From JAJRXC01 sp047639555 (GTDB lineage Bacteria > Actinomycetota > Acidimicrobiia > Acidimicrobiales > Aldehydirespiratoraceae), in the NCBI GenBank assembly GCA_047639555.1, contig JBLIOE010000010.1, positions 33,593-97,592 of the forward strand: a DNA stretch of 64,000 bases, written 5' to 3'. Positions within the stretch are counted from its first letter, which is position 1. Each line of letters begins with the position of its first letter. Below the pieces are notes generated by a model. That model did not search any database. It had not been told where the DNA came from and saw nothing but the letters and a program-made list of their open reading frames with translations. The translations under genes and the position numbers were made by a program. Below are positions 8,248 through 17,552 of this stretch, piece after piece.

Positions 8248-9207
8248 ATGTCGTTCACCCAACGTTTCCATGACATCGCTGCTGAAGTCCGTAATTGGGG
8301 CCGCTGGGGCGACGACGATCGCATCGGCACACTCAACCTCATCACCGAGGAAGCCCGGGTCGCGGCTGCAGCTTCAGTCGAACACGGACGAGCGATTTCG
8401 CTGGCGATCGACCTAAAGAAGGACGGCCCGCAGATCGGTCAGATCCCTACCCGGATCAACCCCATCCACGTCATGGGCACCATCGACCACGCCGACCTCG
8501 GTGACCCCGATGGGAAGAAGATGGTCGCCCACTTCTCCGACGACATGGTCACCATGGGCCTTCAGGCTGGCACCCATTGGGACGGCCTGTCACACGCCAG
8601 TTACAACGGCACCCTCTACAACGGCGTGCCCACCTCATCCATCACCGCCCGCGAGGGTGCCACCGTGCTCGGGGTCGAACACGTCGGCCCGATTGTCGGC
8701 CGCGGGGTTCTGCTCGATATACCCGGAGCCAAGGGTGTCGATCGGCTCGAGGACGGCTACGAGATCAACAGTGTGGATCTCGATGAAGCGGCCGAGTGGG
8801 CTGGTGTCACAATGTCGCCAGGCGACATCGTGCTCATTCGCACGGGACGTATGCAGCTCTACCTCGAAGGCGGAGCAATGGCGTACGCCGCCGGCGCGAA
8901 CATGGACGGCGCCACCGCCGGTCCCGGCCTCGATGCTGCTCGCTGGTTCCATCGCAACGACGTCGCCGCGGTGGCCACCGACACCTACATCTTCGAAGTC
9001 TTCCCGGGTCCCGTGTGGGACGACGTGCTCGGCGTGCACTGCTTGTGTCTCGTTGAGATGGGGATGACCCAGGGCCAAAACTGGAACCTAGAAGACCTAG
9101 CGACGGCCTGTGTGGAGTTCGGTCGGCACCACTTCTTGCTCAACGCGACGCCCGAACCATTCGTCGGCGCAACCGGCTCGCCGGTAAATCCTGTGGCCAT
9201 TTTCTGA
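8248..9207 (+). CDS. Cyclase-family (kynurenine-formamidase-like) metal hydrolase
   Basis: A 319-residue member of the cyclase family (PF04199). It shows the metal-binding stretch GTHWDGLSHASY (about 107-118), the family's HxxTHxDxxxH-like signature in variant form, and the later GDIVLIRTG motif. Members hydrolyse formylkynurenine or cyclic amides and lactones; the substrate here is unknown. It starts 30 nt after the broken dehydrogenase and probably shares its transcript, which would link it to catabolism of a small organic acid. Confidence 0.85.
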   Translation: MSFTQRFHDIAAEVRNWGRWGDDDRIGTLNLITEEARVAAAASVEHGRAISLAIDLKKDGPQIGQIPTRINPIHVMGTIDHADLGDPDGKKMVAHFSDDMVTMGLQAGTHWDGLSHASYNGTLYNGVPTSSITAREGATVLGVEHVGPIVGRGVLLDIPGAKGVDRLEDGYEINSVDLDEAAEWAGVTMSPGDIVLIRTGRMQLYLEGGAMAYAAGANMDGATAGPGLDAARWFHRNDVAAVATDTYIFEVFPGPVWDDVLGVHCLCLVEMGMTQGQNWNLEDLATACVEFGRHHFLLNATPEPFVGATGSPVNPVAIF

Positions 9208-9275
9208 CCGGAGGTCAGTCCAGCTGCTATGAAAGCCCCAACCTATCGGGCGTCCACGCCCACCTGGAGGTAGTC

Positions 9276-9689
9276 ATGGCCCTCGTCGAACAACTCGCCG
9301 AGATCGAGCTCTTCTCTGAGCTCACCAAGAAGGAACTGAAGCGAGTCGCCTCGTTCATGACCCCTATCACCGTGAAGGCAGGCCGAGATCTCACCGTTCA
9401 GGGACAGCCGGGCCGCGAGTTCATGGTCATCGCCGAAGGCGAAGCCACCGTGCGCCGCAATGGTCGCGTTATCGCTCACTTCAAGCCGGGTGACTTCTTC
9501 GGTGAACTTGCCGTGATTGCGGGCGTGCCCCGCACCGCCACCGTCACCGCCGACACCGACATGGTGGTCGAGGTCCTCAACCGGCGCGAGTTCAGCTCAA
9601 TGCTCGATGAGAGCGCAAAGATCGCCAAGAAGGTTCTGGTCGGCGCAGTCAAGCGGCTCCACCAAATCGAAGAGGGCGTCGTCCGCTAG
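9276..9689 (+). CDS. Stand-alone cyclic-nucleotide-binding domain protein
   Basis: A 137-residue protein that is almost entirely a CNB beta-roll (about 8-120). The phosphate-cassette region reads FGELAVIAGVPRTATVTA. There is no DNA-binding or catalytic domain attached. GGAGG stands 7 nt before the ATG. Small single-domain CNB proteins of this type are common in Acidimicrobiia with no assigned function; it may be a cAMP-dependent adaptor. Confidence 0.85.
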   Translation: MALVEQLAEIELFSELTKKELKRVASFMTPITVKAGRDLTVQGQPGREFMVIAEGEATVRRNGRVIAHFKPGDFFGELAVIAGVPRTATVTADTDMVVEVLNRREFSSMLDESAKIAKKVLVGAVKRLHQIEEGVVR

Positions 9690-9715
9690 CGGATCGGCTG
9701 CCTTCGCTCGTCGTC

Positions 9716-10768
9716 ATGTCGCACGAGCCGTCCGCGATCCGCGGGCTCACCATCGATGCCGTCACTCAGTGGCTCGCCGCGCACGTTCCCGAGGCCGCGG
9801 GCGGGTTCGAGTACTCCCTCATCGCGGCCGGCGGTTCCAATCTCACCTATCGCGTGACCGATCGTGATGGAGGGGTCTTCGCGCTTCGCCGCCCGCCCGA
9901 GGGAACGGCCCTGGCAACAGCCCACGATGTCGATCGCGAATGGCGAATCATCTCGGCGTTGCATCGATCGGGCTCAGTGCCGGTGCCGCGACCGATCGCC
10001 CGATGCGACGACGCCAGCGTCACCGGCGCGCCGTTCTACGTCATGGACTTCGTGGCGGGTCCAATTCTTCGCACCGTCGCCGACACCGAGGGAATGGACG
10101 CCGAGGCCGCGCTGACGGCGACTCACTCGCTCATCGACGCGCAGGTCGCGATGCACACCATCGATCTCGACGCGTCGGGACTCGCCGATCTCGGCCGGCA
10201 CGATGGATATGTCGAACGCCAGCTCAAACGTTGGCGCACCCAGGTAAAGGGGGCTGATGCTCGCCCCGTCCCCCTGCTTCACGAACTTCACGATGCGCTC
10301 GCGGCACGAGTACCAGCAGAGCGGGTCGCTCCTGCCCTGGCTCATGGCGACTATCGCTTCGACAATGTCGTCCTTCAGGCCGACTGGTCGATGGGCGCGG
10401 TGCTCGATTGGGAACTGTGCACCACCGGCAATCCGCTCGCCGACTTCGCGTGGTCGACGCAGTACTGGGCCGACCCGGGCGACGCATTTACGTGGCTTCC
10501 CGACGCGCCCACAACCAGCACCGTCTTCCCTCGTTCGGCCGAGGTGATCGACCTCTACGCCGCGGCCACCGGATTCGATCTCTCGGACTATCCCTTCTAC
10601 GAGGCCTTCTCCTGGTGGAAGCAGGCGTGCATCGTCGAGGGCGTCTTCGCCCGCCGATTGAACGGCAGCCAGGGTGGGATGCGTCAGAGCGGTCCTGCGT
10701 CGGTCATTGCCGACCGCGTCGACATCATGCTCGAACACACCCACCGCCTCGTTGCCGATCTCGACTAA
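9716..10768 (+). CDS. APH-family phosphotransferase (ACAD10-type kinase-like)
   Basis: A 350-residue protein of the aminoglycoside-phosphotransferase fold. The catalytic loop is LAHGDYRFDNVVL and the metal-binding motif is LDWELC, both intact. The N-terminal GGSNLTYRV and FALRRPPEG stretches match the ACAD10/11-like phosphotransferase group found next to acyl-CoA dehydrogenases, which phosphorylates hydroxyacyl intermediates rather than antibiotics. It begins 26 nt after the CNB gene and ends 37 nt before ribokinase. Antibiotic resistance is not suggested. Confidence 0.85.
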   Translation: MSHEPSAIRGLTIDAVTQWLAAHVPEAAGGFEYSLIAAGGSNLTYRVTDRDGGVFALRRPPEGTALATAHDVDREWRIISALHRSGSVPVPRPIARCDDASVTGAPFYVMDFVAGPILRTVADTEGMDAEAALTATHSLIDAQVAMHTIDLDASGLADLGRHDGYVERQLKRWRTQVKGADARPVPLLHELHDALAARVPAERVAPALAHGDYRFDNVVLQADWSMGAVLDWELCTTGNPLADFAWSTQYWADPGDAFTWLPDAPTTSTVFPRSAEVIDLYAAATGFDLSDYPFYEAFSWWKQACIVEGVFARRLNGSQGGMRQSGPASVIADRVDIMLEHTHRLVADLD

Positions 10769-10796
10769 GCGATCCCAACGAAGCGATCTCGACTAA
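10756..10796. repeat. 13-bp direct repeat spanning a stop codon
   Basis: cgatctcgactaa occurs at 10756-10768, where it contains the phosphotransferase TAA stop, and again at 10784-10796 in the spacer before ribokinase. The two copies are 28 nt apart, so they are out of frame with each other. Confidence 0.85.
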
Positions 10797-10805
10797 AAAG
10801 TACCA

Positions 10806-11723
10806 ATGACAGACCCTCAGTATTTCGAAGTCGTCGTCGTCGGCAGCGCCAACCTCGACCTCGTCGTGGATGTGGCCCACATCCCGCTGGTCGGCGAAAC
10901 GGTGCTGGGCGGTGATCTCGTGCGGATCCCGGGCGGGAAGGGGGCCAACCAGGCTGTCGCGGTCGCGAGGCTCGGGCGATCCGTCGCCATGGTCGGACGA
11001 GTTGGCGACGACGAAGGAGGGGCCATCCTTCGCGCCGCGCTCGACGGCGACCAGGTCGACACGAGCGCGCTCATCACCACGCCCAACACACCCAACGGCG
11101 TCGCCCTGATCGCGGTCGATGCCGACGGCGACAACGCAATCGTGGTGTCACCGGGAGCGAACGCTCGACTCACTGCGGCCGACATCGAGGCCGCGGGTGA
11201 TGCATTGCGGAGCGCACAGGTGGTGCTGCTTCAACTCGAGGTGCCGATCGACGCGGTAGCGATGGCCGCGGCACTCGCCACCGGAACAGTGATTCTCAAC
11301 CCCGCGCCGGCACCCACCGGACCGTTACCCAGCGAGCTGCTCCGCGCTGTCGATGTGCTGGTCCCGAACCAAACGGAACTCGCCACCCTCGCCGGTCACA
11401 ACGGCCCCGTCGACACCGCAATCGCCGCCCGCCTCGCCCGCACTCTCCCGGCCGATGCCGTCATCGTCACCCTCGGCGCCGACGGAGCGATGGTGGTCAC
11501 CGCCGACGATGCCGTCCACGTCCCCGCGCCGACGGTCACTCCCGTCGACACCACCGCGGCCGGCGACTCCTTCTGTGGCGCACTGGCCGACGCTCTCGTC
11601 CGCGGTCTCAGCCTCGTGGAAGCAACAGAGTGGGCGGTGCGAGTAGGCGCCGCGACCACCCAACGCCCCGGCGCTCAGCCGTCGCTGCCTACCCACAGCG
11701 AAGTCGAGCAACTCCTCACCTAA
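10806..11723 (+). CDS. rbsK: Ribokinase (PfkB family)
   Basis: A 305-residue sugar kinase that would phosphorylate ribose (or deoxyribose) with ATP. The N-terminal PfkB signature GGKGANQAVAVARLG is present. The C-terminal active site DTTAAGDSFCG carries the catalytic Asp and anion hole. The next gene, 38 nt downstream, is a nucleoside hydrolase that releases ribose, so the pair forms a coherent nucleoside-salvage unit. Confidence 0.93.
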   Translation: MTDPQYFEVVVVGSANLDLVVDVAHIPLVGETVLGGDLVRIPGGKGANQAVAVARLGRSVAMVGRVGDDEGGAILRAALDGDQVDTSALITTPNTPNGVALIAVDADGDNAIVVSPGANARLTAADIEAAGDALRSAQVVLLQLEVPIDAVAMAAALATGTVILNPAPAPTGPLPSELLRAVDVLVPNQTELATLAGHNGPVDTAIAARLARTLPADAVIVTLGADGAMVVTADDAVHVPAPTVTPVDTTAAGDSFCGALADALVRGLSLVEATEWAVRVGAATTQRPGAQPSLPTHSEVEQLLT

Positions 11724-11761
11724 CGGACCCGCGCCGCAAGTTGCGACGTACGCTCTCTCGA

Positions 11762-12691
11762 ATGTCCCCCATTCCGGTCCTGCTGGATTGTGATCCCGGT
11801 CTCGACGACGCGATCGCGATCCTTACTGCGGCTCACCTGACCAATCTCGTCGGCATCACCACCGTCAACGGCAACGTTGGTATCGAGCACACCACGCACA
11901 ACGCACTGGCGATCACCCAGGTCGCCGCCCTCGACGTGCCCGTGCATCGTGGCGCCGCTCGACCGCTCGTCAACGAACCGATCGACGCGGCCTACGTACA
12001 TGGAGCGACCGGACTCGGGTCCGTCGAGATTCCCAACGTCGTCAACGAGATCGCGTCCGACGACGCGGTCACCTTCATCCTCGACACGGCCCGTTCGGTC
12101 GACGATCTCCACCTCATCGCTGTGGGTCCGCTCACAAACATTGCGCACGCCCTTGAGAAAGACCCCACGTTGCCCGACCATCTCGGCGGCTTCACGATCA
12201 TGGGAGGCGCCGCGGTGGGCGGAAACACCACAGCAACGTCGGAGTTCAACATCTGGGCCGACCCCGAAGCGGCCGACATCGTCTTTCGGCTTGGCGGCAT
12301 CATCACGATGGTGGGCCTCGACGTGACCCACCAGGTCCTCCTCGGACCGGCGGAGCGCGACCGTATGCGGGCGGCAGCTACACCGACCGCGATTCTTGCC
12401 GCCGATCTCCTCGACTATGCCGTCGACCGAGCCGGAGAGCTCCAAGGCACCGCCGGGGCGCCGATCCACGACGCGTGCGCTGTATTGGCTGCGGTGCGTC
12501 CGGAACTTTTCTCCGGCGCCATGCGCCATGTTGATATCGAACTCACCGGCACCCACACTCGCGGTATGACCGTGGTCGATCAACGACCCAACGCCGATGC
12601 TCCTATCAACGCCAACGTGTTGACGGCCGTCGACGCCGAAACGGTGATCGAGGAGATTGTCGGCGCCGTCCTGGCCCTCGACAACCGCTAG
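11762..12691 (+). CDS. Inosine/uridine-preferring nucleoside hydrolase family protein
   Basis: A 309-residue enzyme of the IunH family, hydrolysing the N-glycosidic bond of nucleosides to base plus ribose. The calcium-binding DCDPGLDDAIA motif is at residues 9-19. The GGAAVGGNTTATSEFNIWADPEAA segment, the family's substrate loop, is in the middle (about 143-166), and a late HDACAVLAAV supplies the usual His/Asp. The ATG at 11762 places the Asp motif at the expected N-terminal position. It follows ribokinase, which could phosphorylate its ribose product. Confidence 0.92.
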   Translation: MSPIPVLLDCDPGLDDAIAILTAAHLTNLVGITTVNGNVGIEHTTHNALAITQVAALDVPVHRGAARPLVNEPIDAAYVHGATGLGSVEIPNVVNEIASDDAVTFILDTARSVDDLHLIAVGPLTNIAHALEKDPTLPDHLGGFTIMGGAAVGGNTTATSEFNIWADPEAADIVFRLGGIITMVGLDVTHQVLLGPAERDRMRAAATPTAILAADLLDYAVDRAGELQGTAGAPIHDACAVLAAVRPELFSGAMRHVDIELTGTHTRGMTVVDQRPNADAPINANVLTAVDAETVIEEIVGAVLALDNR

Positions 12692-12695
12692 CGCA

Positions 12696-13436
12696 ATGTC
12701 GCAGGACCGGATCATCTACTCCTTTGTCTTGGGGTGGATCCTGCTCATCGCTGCGATGATTTTTCTTGACTGGCTCGCGAATCCGAGTCGCGGCGGATTC
12801 CGCCCCAAGGGTGAAAGATCCGGAGGCGACCGCGACACGCGCCGCACGGCTCGGGCCCGGCGACGTTTGGAAGACGACGCCGCCGTTCGCGCCACACTCC
12901 GTGATGCCTACGGCCCCTCAAGCCTGCGGCTCAACTGGACAAGCGAACACGAGGACGACGTTCGACAGATCGACGACTCCTTGATCGACGACCACCCCGA
13001 CTTGGTCGAGGTTGGATCTCGCGAGGTTGGCACTGCGCACTACGCACGGGCCGAGGGCGACCCAGTGCCGAATCTCGCAGAGATCGCGCCCGAGGAGAAC
13101 GAACCCGCCGCCGACGTCGTGCCCGACCCAGAACCCGAAGCCGGGCCAGACCCCGAACCACGTGCTCGCGGGTGGAAGGTGGGCGGCGATCCGTTGTCGC
13201 TCACCGCGAAGGGCAGCGATCCCGTCCTGGCGACGATCCGGCAACGCGTGTGGAAGAACCAGGCCGTCGAGGCCGGATGGAGCGACGACAACCGGGCGGC
13301 GTTGAAGGCTGGCAAGCCACCCCGTCGAACAAACCCGATCACCGGTCGCGTCGAACGAGCCACCGTTGATACCGAAACCGGCACGCCCTCGTGGGGCCGC
13401 GACCCACTCGACCCTTTTGCGAGCATCGATGACTGA
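12696..13436 (+). CDS. Unknown membrane-anchored acidic protein
   Basis: A 246-residue protein I do not recognise. One N-terminal membrane segment (about 6-26) is followed by an Arg-rich stretch, then an acidic Pro/Glu-rich linker (about 125-155) and a basic C-terminal part (about 160-246) with GKPPRRTNPITGRVE. The layout suggests a type-II anchored protein with a cytoplasmic tail. It starts 5 nt after the nucleoside hydrolase and overlaps the next gene by 8 nt, so the three are probably co-transcribed. Confidence 0.7.
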   Translation: MSQDRIIYSFVLGWILLIAAMIFLDWLANPSRGGFRPKGERSGGDRDTRRTARARRRLEDDAAVRATLRDAYGPSSLRLNWTSEHEDDVRQIDDSLIDDHPDLVEVGSREVGTAHYARAEGDPVPNLAEIAPEENEPAADVVPDPEPEAGPDPEPRARGWKVGGDPLSLTAKGSDPVLATIRQRVWKNQAVEAGWSDDNRAALKAGKPPRRTNPITGRVERATVDTETGTPSWGRDPLDPFASIDD

Positions 13437-13824
13437 GCGTTCCTTCATCACGCTCGGCACGGCGGCCGACACCACAATCACCGTCCACCGCGAGCGGAGC
13501 AGCGACGGTGCCGTGCAGGGCCTCGCCTTCGAGGCCGAACACCCGCTGACAATCGGCGACCAGGAAGCCACCCGCATTGTGTTGTGGTGCGACACCGCTC
13601 CCGAAACGGTCCAGATCGTCACCGGCCCCGCCGGCCCGCTCTACATCTGGAATGTCTGGCGCACAGCCTCCCTGATCCAGGCGTGGGAGGGCGACGCTCG
13701 CATCGAAGTCGAGGACGAGGGAGAAGACCTCGGGCTGCGCTGCTACGACGGTCTCGGCCACGCCACCCCCACGCTCGAAGCACGAATCGGATTCGATCGT
13801 TCCTGGACCCAACCCGACGAGTAG
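13429..13824 (+). CDS. Conserved-looking protein of unknown function
   Basis: A 131-residue acidic protein with no recognised motif, signal peptide or membrane segment. The ATG at 13429 overlaps the upstream gene's end by 8 nt, a sign of translational coupling. Codon use matches the neighbours. It converges with the gene at 13855-14343. No function is proposed. Confidence 0.65.
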   Translation: MTERSFITLGTAADTTITVHRERSSDGAVQGLAFEAEHPLTIGDQEATRIVLWCDTAPETVQIVTGPAGPLYIWNVWRTASLIQAWEGDARIEVEDEGEDLGLRCYDGLGHATPTLEARIGFDRSWTQPDE

Positions 13825-13854
13825 GCGGCCTCTGCCGCGATGAACGAGCCTGAC

Positions 13855-14343
13855 CTAGGGCGTATGAATCTCGGCGATCCATTGGTCGCCCGTCGAGATG
13901 TATGTCGACAGCTGATCCATCGCGGCGAGAAGCCACGAGACCAACTCCTCGTTCGCGAGGCCATCAGGAAGGTCAACGACGATGCCGTTGCGGGCATGGT
14001 CCTGCTTCTTGACCCAATTCACCGGCAACACCACACCGGCGTCAGCCAGAGCGTCGAGTGCATTGGGACCGAGACCGTGAGTGATCCCGGCTTGGGCGAG
14101 ACGGGTTCGACCCTTCGCCGCCGCTGGGGTCCAGGTGGCCATCGGCACCGCCGGACCGCGTCCGGAGACCCACTTCCCCATGCCGCTCTTGTGCGGCACG
14201 GCCTTGTACTGCTCGTCGGTCAGCGCCGGGCCGATGTTCACCCAGGCCGAGCCAGGCTCGAGAGCGGCAACACGATCGAGGTGCCCGACGACTTCGCTGA
14301 TGTCATGACGGTCGAACTCGACAACCTGCGGAGGGATGGCCAT
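13855..14343 (-). CDS. Protein of unknown function
   Basis: A 162-residue soluble protein with no motif I recognise. It contains a HGLGPNALDALADAGVV stretch and ends IAEIHTP. There is no signal peptide or membrane segment. It stands alone on the minus strand, convergent with the gene ending at 13824 and divergent from the DUF3048 gene. Its composition and codon use look like a real gene of this genome. Confidence 0.6.
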   Translation of the reverse strand: MAIPPQVVEFDRHDISEVVGHLDRVAALEPGSAWVNIGPALTDEQYKAVPHKSGMGKWVSGRGPAVPMATWTPAAAKGRTRLAQAGITHGLGPNALDALADAGVVLPVNWVKKQDHARNGIVVDLPDGLANEELVSWLLAAMDQLSTYISTGDQWIAEIHTP

Positions 14344-14458
14344 TCGACGACCGTACCTGGCACCGTCTCGCTATGGCTGACCAACCGCGCCCATCCAGGA
14401 GGATTCGGCGGGTACCGTGGGACCTCCGGGCGATTGAAACGACGGATTGTGGAGCCCC

Positions 14459-15964
14459 ATGCGTCGACACAGACAACCACTGCTCGGTGCAATCGCGATC
14501 TGCCTCCTCGCGGCTCTCGTCGCAGCACCAGCCACTGCTCAAGTCAATCCAGGTGAGCTGGCATCGTTGGAGCGACAGCGCGACGAACTTACGATCGCGG
14601 TCGGTGAGGTCGACGCCGAACTCGAACAACTCTCGTTGGAGATCGCCGCGCTTGCGGCCCAGATCGTGGACGACGGGGTTGTCGTCGAGTTGATCGCCGA
14701 CAGCATCGAGTGGACGGTCTTCACCCGCCAAGAGCCCGCCAACACCCGCGTCGAGATCGCCATCGTCGGGTTCACTCAAGGCGACCCGCGATCAAACGCG
14801 CTACTTGATGAGGTCCGCACTCTCGAAGGCGACGACGAGCCGAGCCGGCGCCGAGCACTCTACGAATCGGTCATCGACGACACCGAAGGCCGGCTCGAGA
14901 TCATTGATGCTCAGTTGCAAGAACTGGCCGGCGAGCTCGATGTTGCCCGCGATGAGCTCTCCACTCGAAACGAGGCGCTCCTCACGGTGGAAGAGGACCA
15001 CCGCGAAGCGGGCGCGCGCCGAAGCGAACTCGCCGACCAGCTCAGCGACATGTTGCAGCGGATTGAGGCGCTCCGCGCGCTCGAAGCCCGCGCCGTTCTC
15101 ACCGGCCAGAGCACGTTCGACGACCCGACCCGACCCGCCCTTGCGGTGAAGATCGACAATGTCCCCGCCGCCCGACCGCAGGCCGGCATTAATCAGGCCG
15201 ACATCGTGTTCGTCGAAGAGGTCGAAGGTGGGCTCACCCGACTCGCCGCGGTGTTCCACTCGGAGGGCGCCGAGGCCGTGGGTCCGGTCCGTTCGATGCG
15301 GACCGGTGACTTCGATTTGCTCGCCCAGCTCAACGGCCCACTCTTCGCGAATTCCGGCGGCAACCGAGGCTCGCGTGCTCAACTCAAAAACTCGTCGCTC
15401 GTGGATGTGAGCGTCAATGTCTTTAGCAGCTCGTACTACCGAGACAGCGGTCGGCGAGCGCCACACAACCTGATTACCAACGCGTTCAACCTCTGGTCGC
15501 TGGGCCGCAACCTCGAAGGGGCAGCCACCCCATCGCCGTTCTTCCAGTTCCGGACCGCCAGCCAGCCTCTCCCGAGCGGCGCACAGTCAATCAATGGCGT
15601 GTCGATCGACTACGGCTCGACCCGCGTCGAATACTCATGGAACGGGTCGGGTTGGGATCGCACCCAGGATGGCCAACCCACGGTCGATGCCGACGGGGTC
15701 CGGGTTGCCCCGACCACCGTGGTGGTGCAGTTCACCGACTACATCCCATCGAGCGCCGACGCGAGATCGCCTGAAGCGGTAACAATCGCCGACGGCACTG
15801 CCTGGGTCCTCACTGCCGGTCAACTTGTTCCGGTCGCGTGGAACCGTGAAGCACTCGCAGAACAAACGAAGTACCGCATCCCCGGTTCCGGCAACGAGGT
15901 CGCGATCCTTCCCGGAAAGATATGGATCGAACTCCCCCGACCGGGCGAAGCCTCCAGCAACTAG
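14459..15964 (+). CDS. Secreted DUF3048 protein with N-terminal coiled coil
   Basis: A 501-residue exported protein. Residues 1-28 form a signal peptide ending at about APATAQ. A Glu/Leu-rich coiled coil follows (about 32-200). The DUF3048 domain begins near RPALAVKIDNVPAARPQAG and includes VGPVRSMRTGDFDLL and NSGGN. DUF3048 proteins (YerB-like) are extracytoplasmic with no settled function. The ATG at 14459 is preferred over 14447 because GTGGAG precedes it and it gives the signal peptide directly. It precedes the RNB nuclease by 21 bp. Confidence 0.85.
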   Translation: MRRHRQPLLGAIAICLLAALVAAPATAQVNPGELASLERQRDELTIAVGEVDAELEQLSLEIAALAAQIVDDGVVVELIADSIEWTVFTRQEPANTRVEIAIVGFTQGDPRSNALLDEVRTLEGDDEPSRRRALYESVIDDTEGRLEIIDAQLQELAGELDVARDELSTRNEALLTVEEDHREAGARRSELADQLSDMLQRIEALRALEARAVLTGQSTFDDPTRPALAVKIDNVPAARPQAGINQADIVFVEEVEGGLTRLAAVFHSEGAEAVGPVRSMRTGDFDLLAQLNGPLFANSGGNRGSRAQLKNSSLVDVSVNVFSSSYYRDSGRRAPHNLITNAFNLWSLGRNLEGAATPSPFFQFRTASQPLPSGAQSINGVSIDYGSTRVEYSWNGSGWDRTQDGQPTVDADGVRVAPTTVVVQFTDYIPSSADARSPEAVTIADGTAWVLTAGQLVPVAWNREALAEQTKYRIPGSGNEVAILPGKIWIELPRPGEASSN

Positions 15965-15985
15965 GCCCGCCACTAGGGTCGGCCC

Positions 15986-17440
15986 GTGTCCCGCCACATC
16001 GTTCGCTGTCCGCCCGATCCTGAGATGGTGGCCGGCTTCCGGCGAATCCGAGATCAGCTCGATGTTCCGGCCGCTTTCACCGACGCCGTGCAGAACGCGG
16101 CCGTTGAGGTGCAACGAGACGGACCGTCGATCCCGGCCGGCGCCGGCGATGCCGTCCGCGACGCTCGCGATATTTCATTTGTCGCGATCGACCCGCCTGG
16201 CTCCCGAGACCTCGACCAGGCCTTCGCGGCCGAACCGCATGGCGACGGCCATCGCGTCTTTTACGCGATCGCCGATGTCGCCGCCCTTGTCGCCGCGGGC
16301 GGAGTGATCGACGCTGAGGCCCGGGCCCGCGGCGTCACCCTTTACAGCCCAGACCTCCGTACCTCGCTCCATCCCGAGCCGATCAACGAAGACGCGGGGT
16401 CGCTCCTCGAAGGCGAAGAGCGCCAGGCGTTGTTGTGGACGATCGACCTCGATGCGGGTGGTGAACTCTCACACGCCCACCTCGAACGGGCCCTGGTGCG
16501 AAACACCGCCCAGATGTCGTACGTCGATGCCCAGCGCGAGATCGATTCTGGGTCGGCCCGACCGAGCCTCGGGCTGCTCCGCACCATTGGCGAACAACGA
16601 CTGAACCTGGAGCGTGAACGCGGAGCGGTGAGCCTCGCTCTCCCCTCGCAAGAAGTGGTTTCCGCCCGCGACGGATCCTTCGCCCTCGAATACGACGAGA
16701 GCCTGCGGGTAGAGGACTGGAACGCTCAGATCTCACTTCTCACCGGAATCGCGGCGAGTCAGATCATGATCGATGTTGGCGTCGGCCTGCTGCGCACCCT
16801 TCCGGTGCCTGAGGACCGCACCGTCGCCCAGATCCGTCGGACCGCCCGCGCCCTCGGCGTCGAGTGGCCCGACAGCGTGAGCTACGCCGAGCGGGTTCGC
16901 GAACTGTGGCCCGATACCCCGCAGACCGCAGCGCTTCTAAGTCAGGCTGCTCGCGGTCTACGGGGCGCGGGATACGTGGCGTTCACGAACCACGATCTGC
17001 CCGCCGATCCGCAGCACTCGGCGATCGCCTCGACCTACGCGCACGTGACCGCGCCCCTTCGGCGCCTATGCGACCGCTTCGCCAACGAAATCGTCGTGGC
17101 GGCCTGCGCCGACCGTGAACCACCCGCGTGGGCGGTCGAAGCCCTCGAAGAACTTCCGAAGCTCATGGGCGCGGCGAGCCGACGGGATCGCACGCTCGAA
17201 CGCGCGGTGGTCGACTATGTCGAGGCTGTGGTACTCGCGCCGCGGGTGGGCGAGAAGTTCCAAGCGATCGTCACCGACGTGGACCCCGACCGCGGCCGCG
17301 GTCGGGTTCAGCTTCGAGATCCGGCGGTGGTCGCCCGCGTGCCCGCCGACGGGCTCGAACTCGGGTCAGAAGTAACGGTGCAGCTCGACGAGGCGAACCC
17401 CGACGAGCGCACTGTGCACTTCCACGTAGTGGATCAATGA
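15986..17440 (+). CDS. RNB-domain exoribonuclease (RNase II/R family)
   Basis: A 484-residue 3'-5' exoribonuclease. The catalytic motif DPPGSRDLDQAF is at residues 69-80, with Asp69, Asp75 and Asp77 in the magnesium-binding positions. The typical ITAPLRRL-like substrate segment appears as HVTAPLRRLCDRF. It is shorter than RNase R and lacks the N-terminal cold-shock domains, as do many actinobacterial RNB proteins. It starts with GTG. Its stop codon lies inside a 24-bp tandem repeat. Confidence 0.9.
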   Translation: MSRHIVRCPPDPEMVAGFRRIRDQLDVPAAFTDAVQNAAVEVQRDGPSIPAGAGDAVRDARDISFVAIDPPGSRDLDQAFAAEPHGDGHRVFYAIADVAALVAAGGVIDAEARARGVTLYSPDLRTSLHPEPINEDAGSLLEGEERQALLWTIDLDAGGELSHAHLERALVRNTAQMSYVDAQREIDSGSARPSLGLLRTIGEQRLNLERERGAVSLALPSQEVVSARDGSFALEYDESLRVEDWNAQISLLTGIAASQIMIDVGVGLLRTLPVPEDRTVAQIRRTARALGVEWPDSVSYAERVRELWPDTPQTAALLSQAARGLRGAGYVAFTNHDLPADPQHSAIASTYAHVTAPLRRLCDRFANEIVVAACADREPPAWAVEALEELPKLMGAASRRDRTLERAVVDYVEAVVLAPRVGEKFQAIVTDVDPDRGRGRVQLRDPAVVARVPADGLELGSEVTVQLDEANPDERTVHFHVVDQ

Positions 17441-17494
17441 CTCAGACACGTGGTGGATCAATGACTCAGACACGTGGTGGATCAATGACTCGGC
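17423..17494. repeat. 24-bp tandem repeat that triplicates a stop codon
   Basis: Three copies (17423-17446, 17447-17470, 17471-17494) of cacgtggtggatcaatgact plus 4 nt. Copy 1 has one change and copy 3 diverges only in its last bases. The unit is eight codons long and each copy repeats the end of the RNB protein (HVVDQ-stop) in the same frame. Confidence 0.95.
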
Positions 17495-17552
17495 TTCAGA
17501 AGGCCGCGCGTAGTCGTGAAACTTGCTGGGCCGCTCTCGGCGCGATGGCGAG

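Noticed and set aside
9716..10768. Aminoglycoside resistance kinase
   Set aside because: The sequence resembles ACAD10-type phosphotransferases, and the neighbours are metabolic genes.
17423..17494. Possible CRISPR-like repeat, or read-through of the RNB TGA as Sec
   Set aside because: The repeats are directly adjacent with no spacers. The RNB protein is complete at the first TGA, and each later unit holds the same stop without homology after it.
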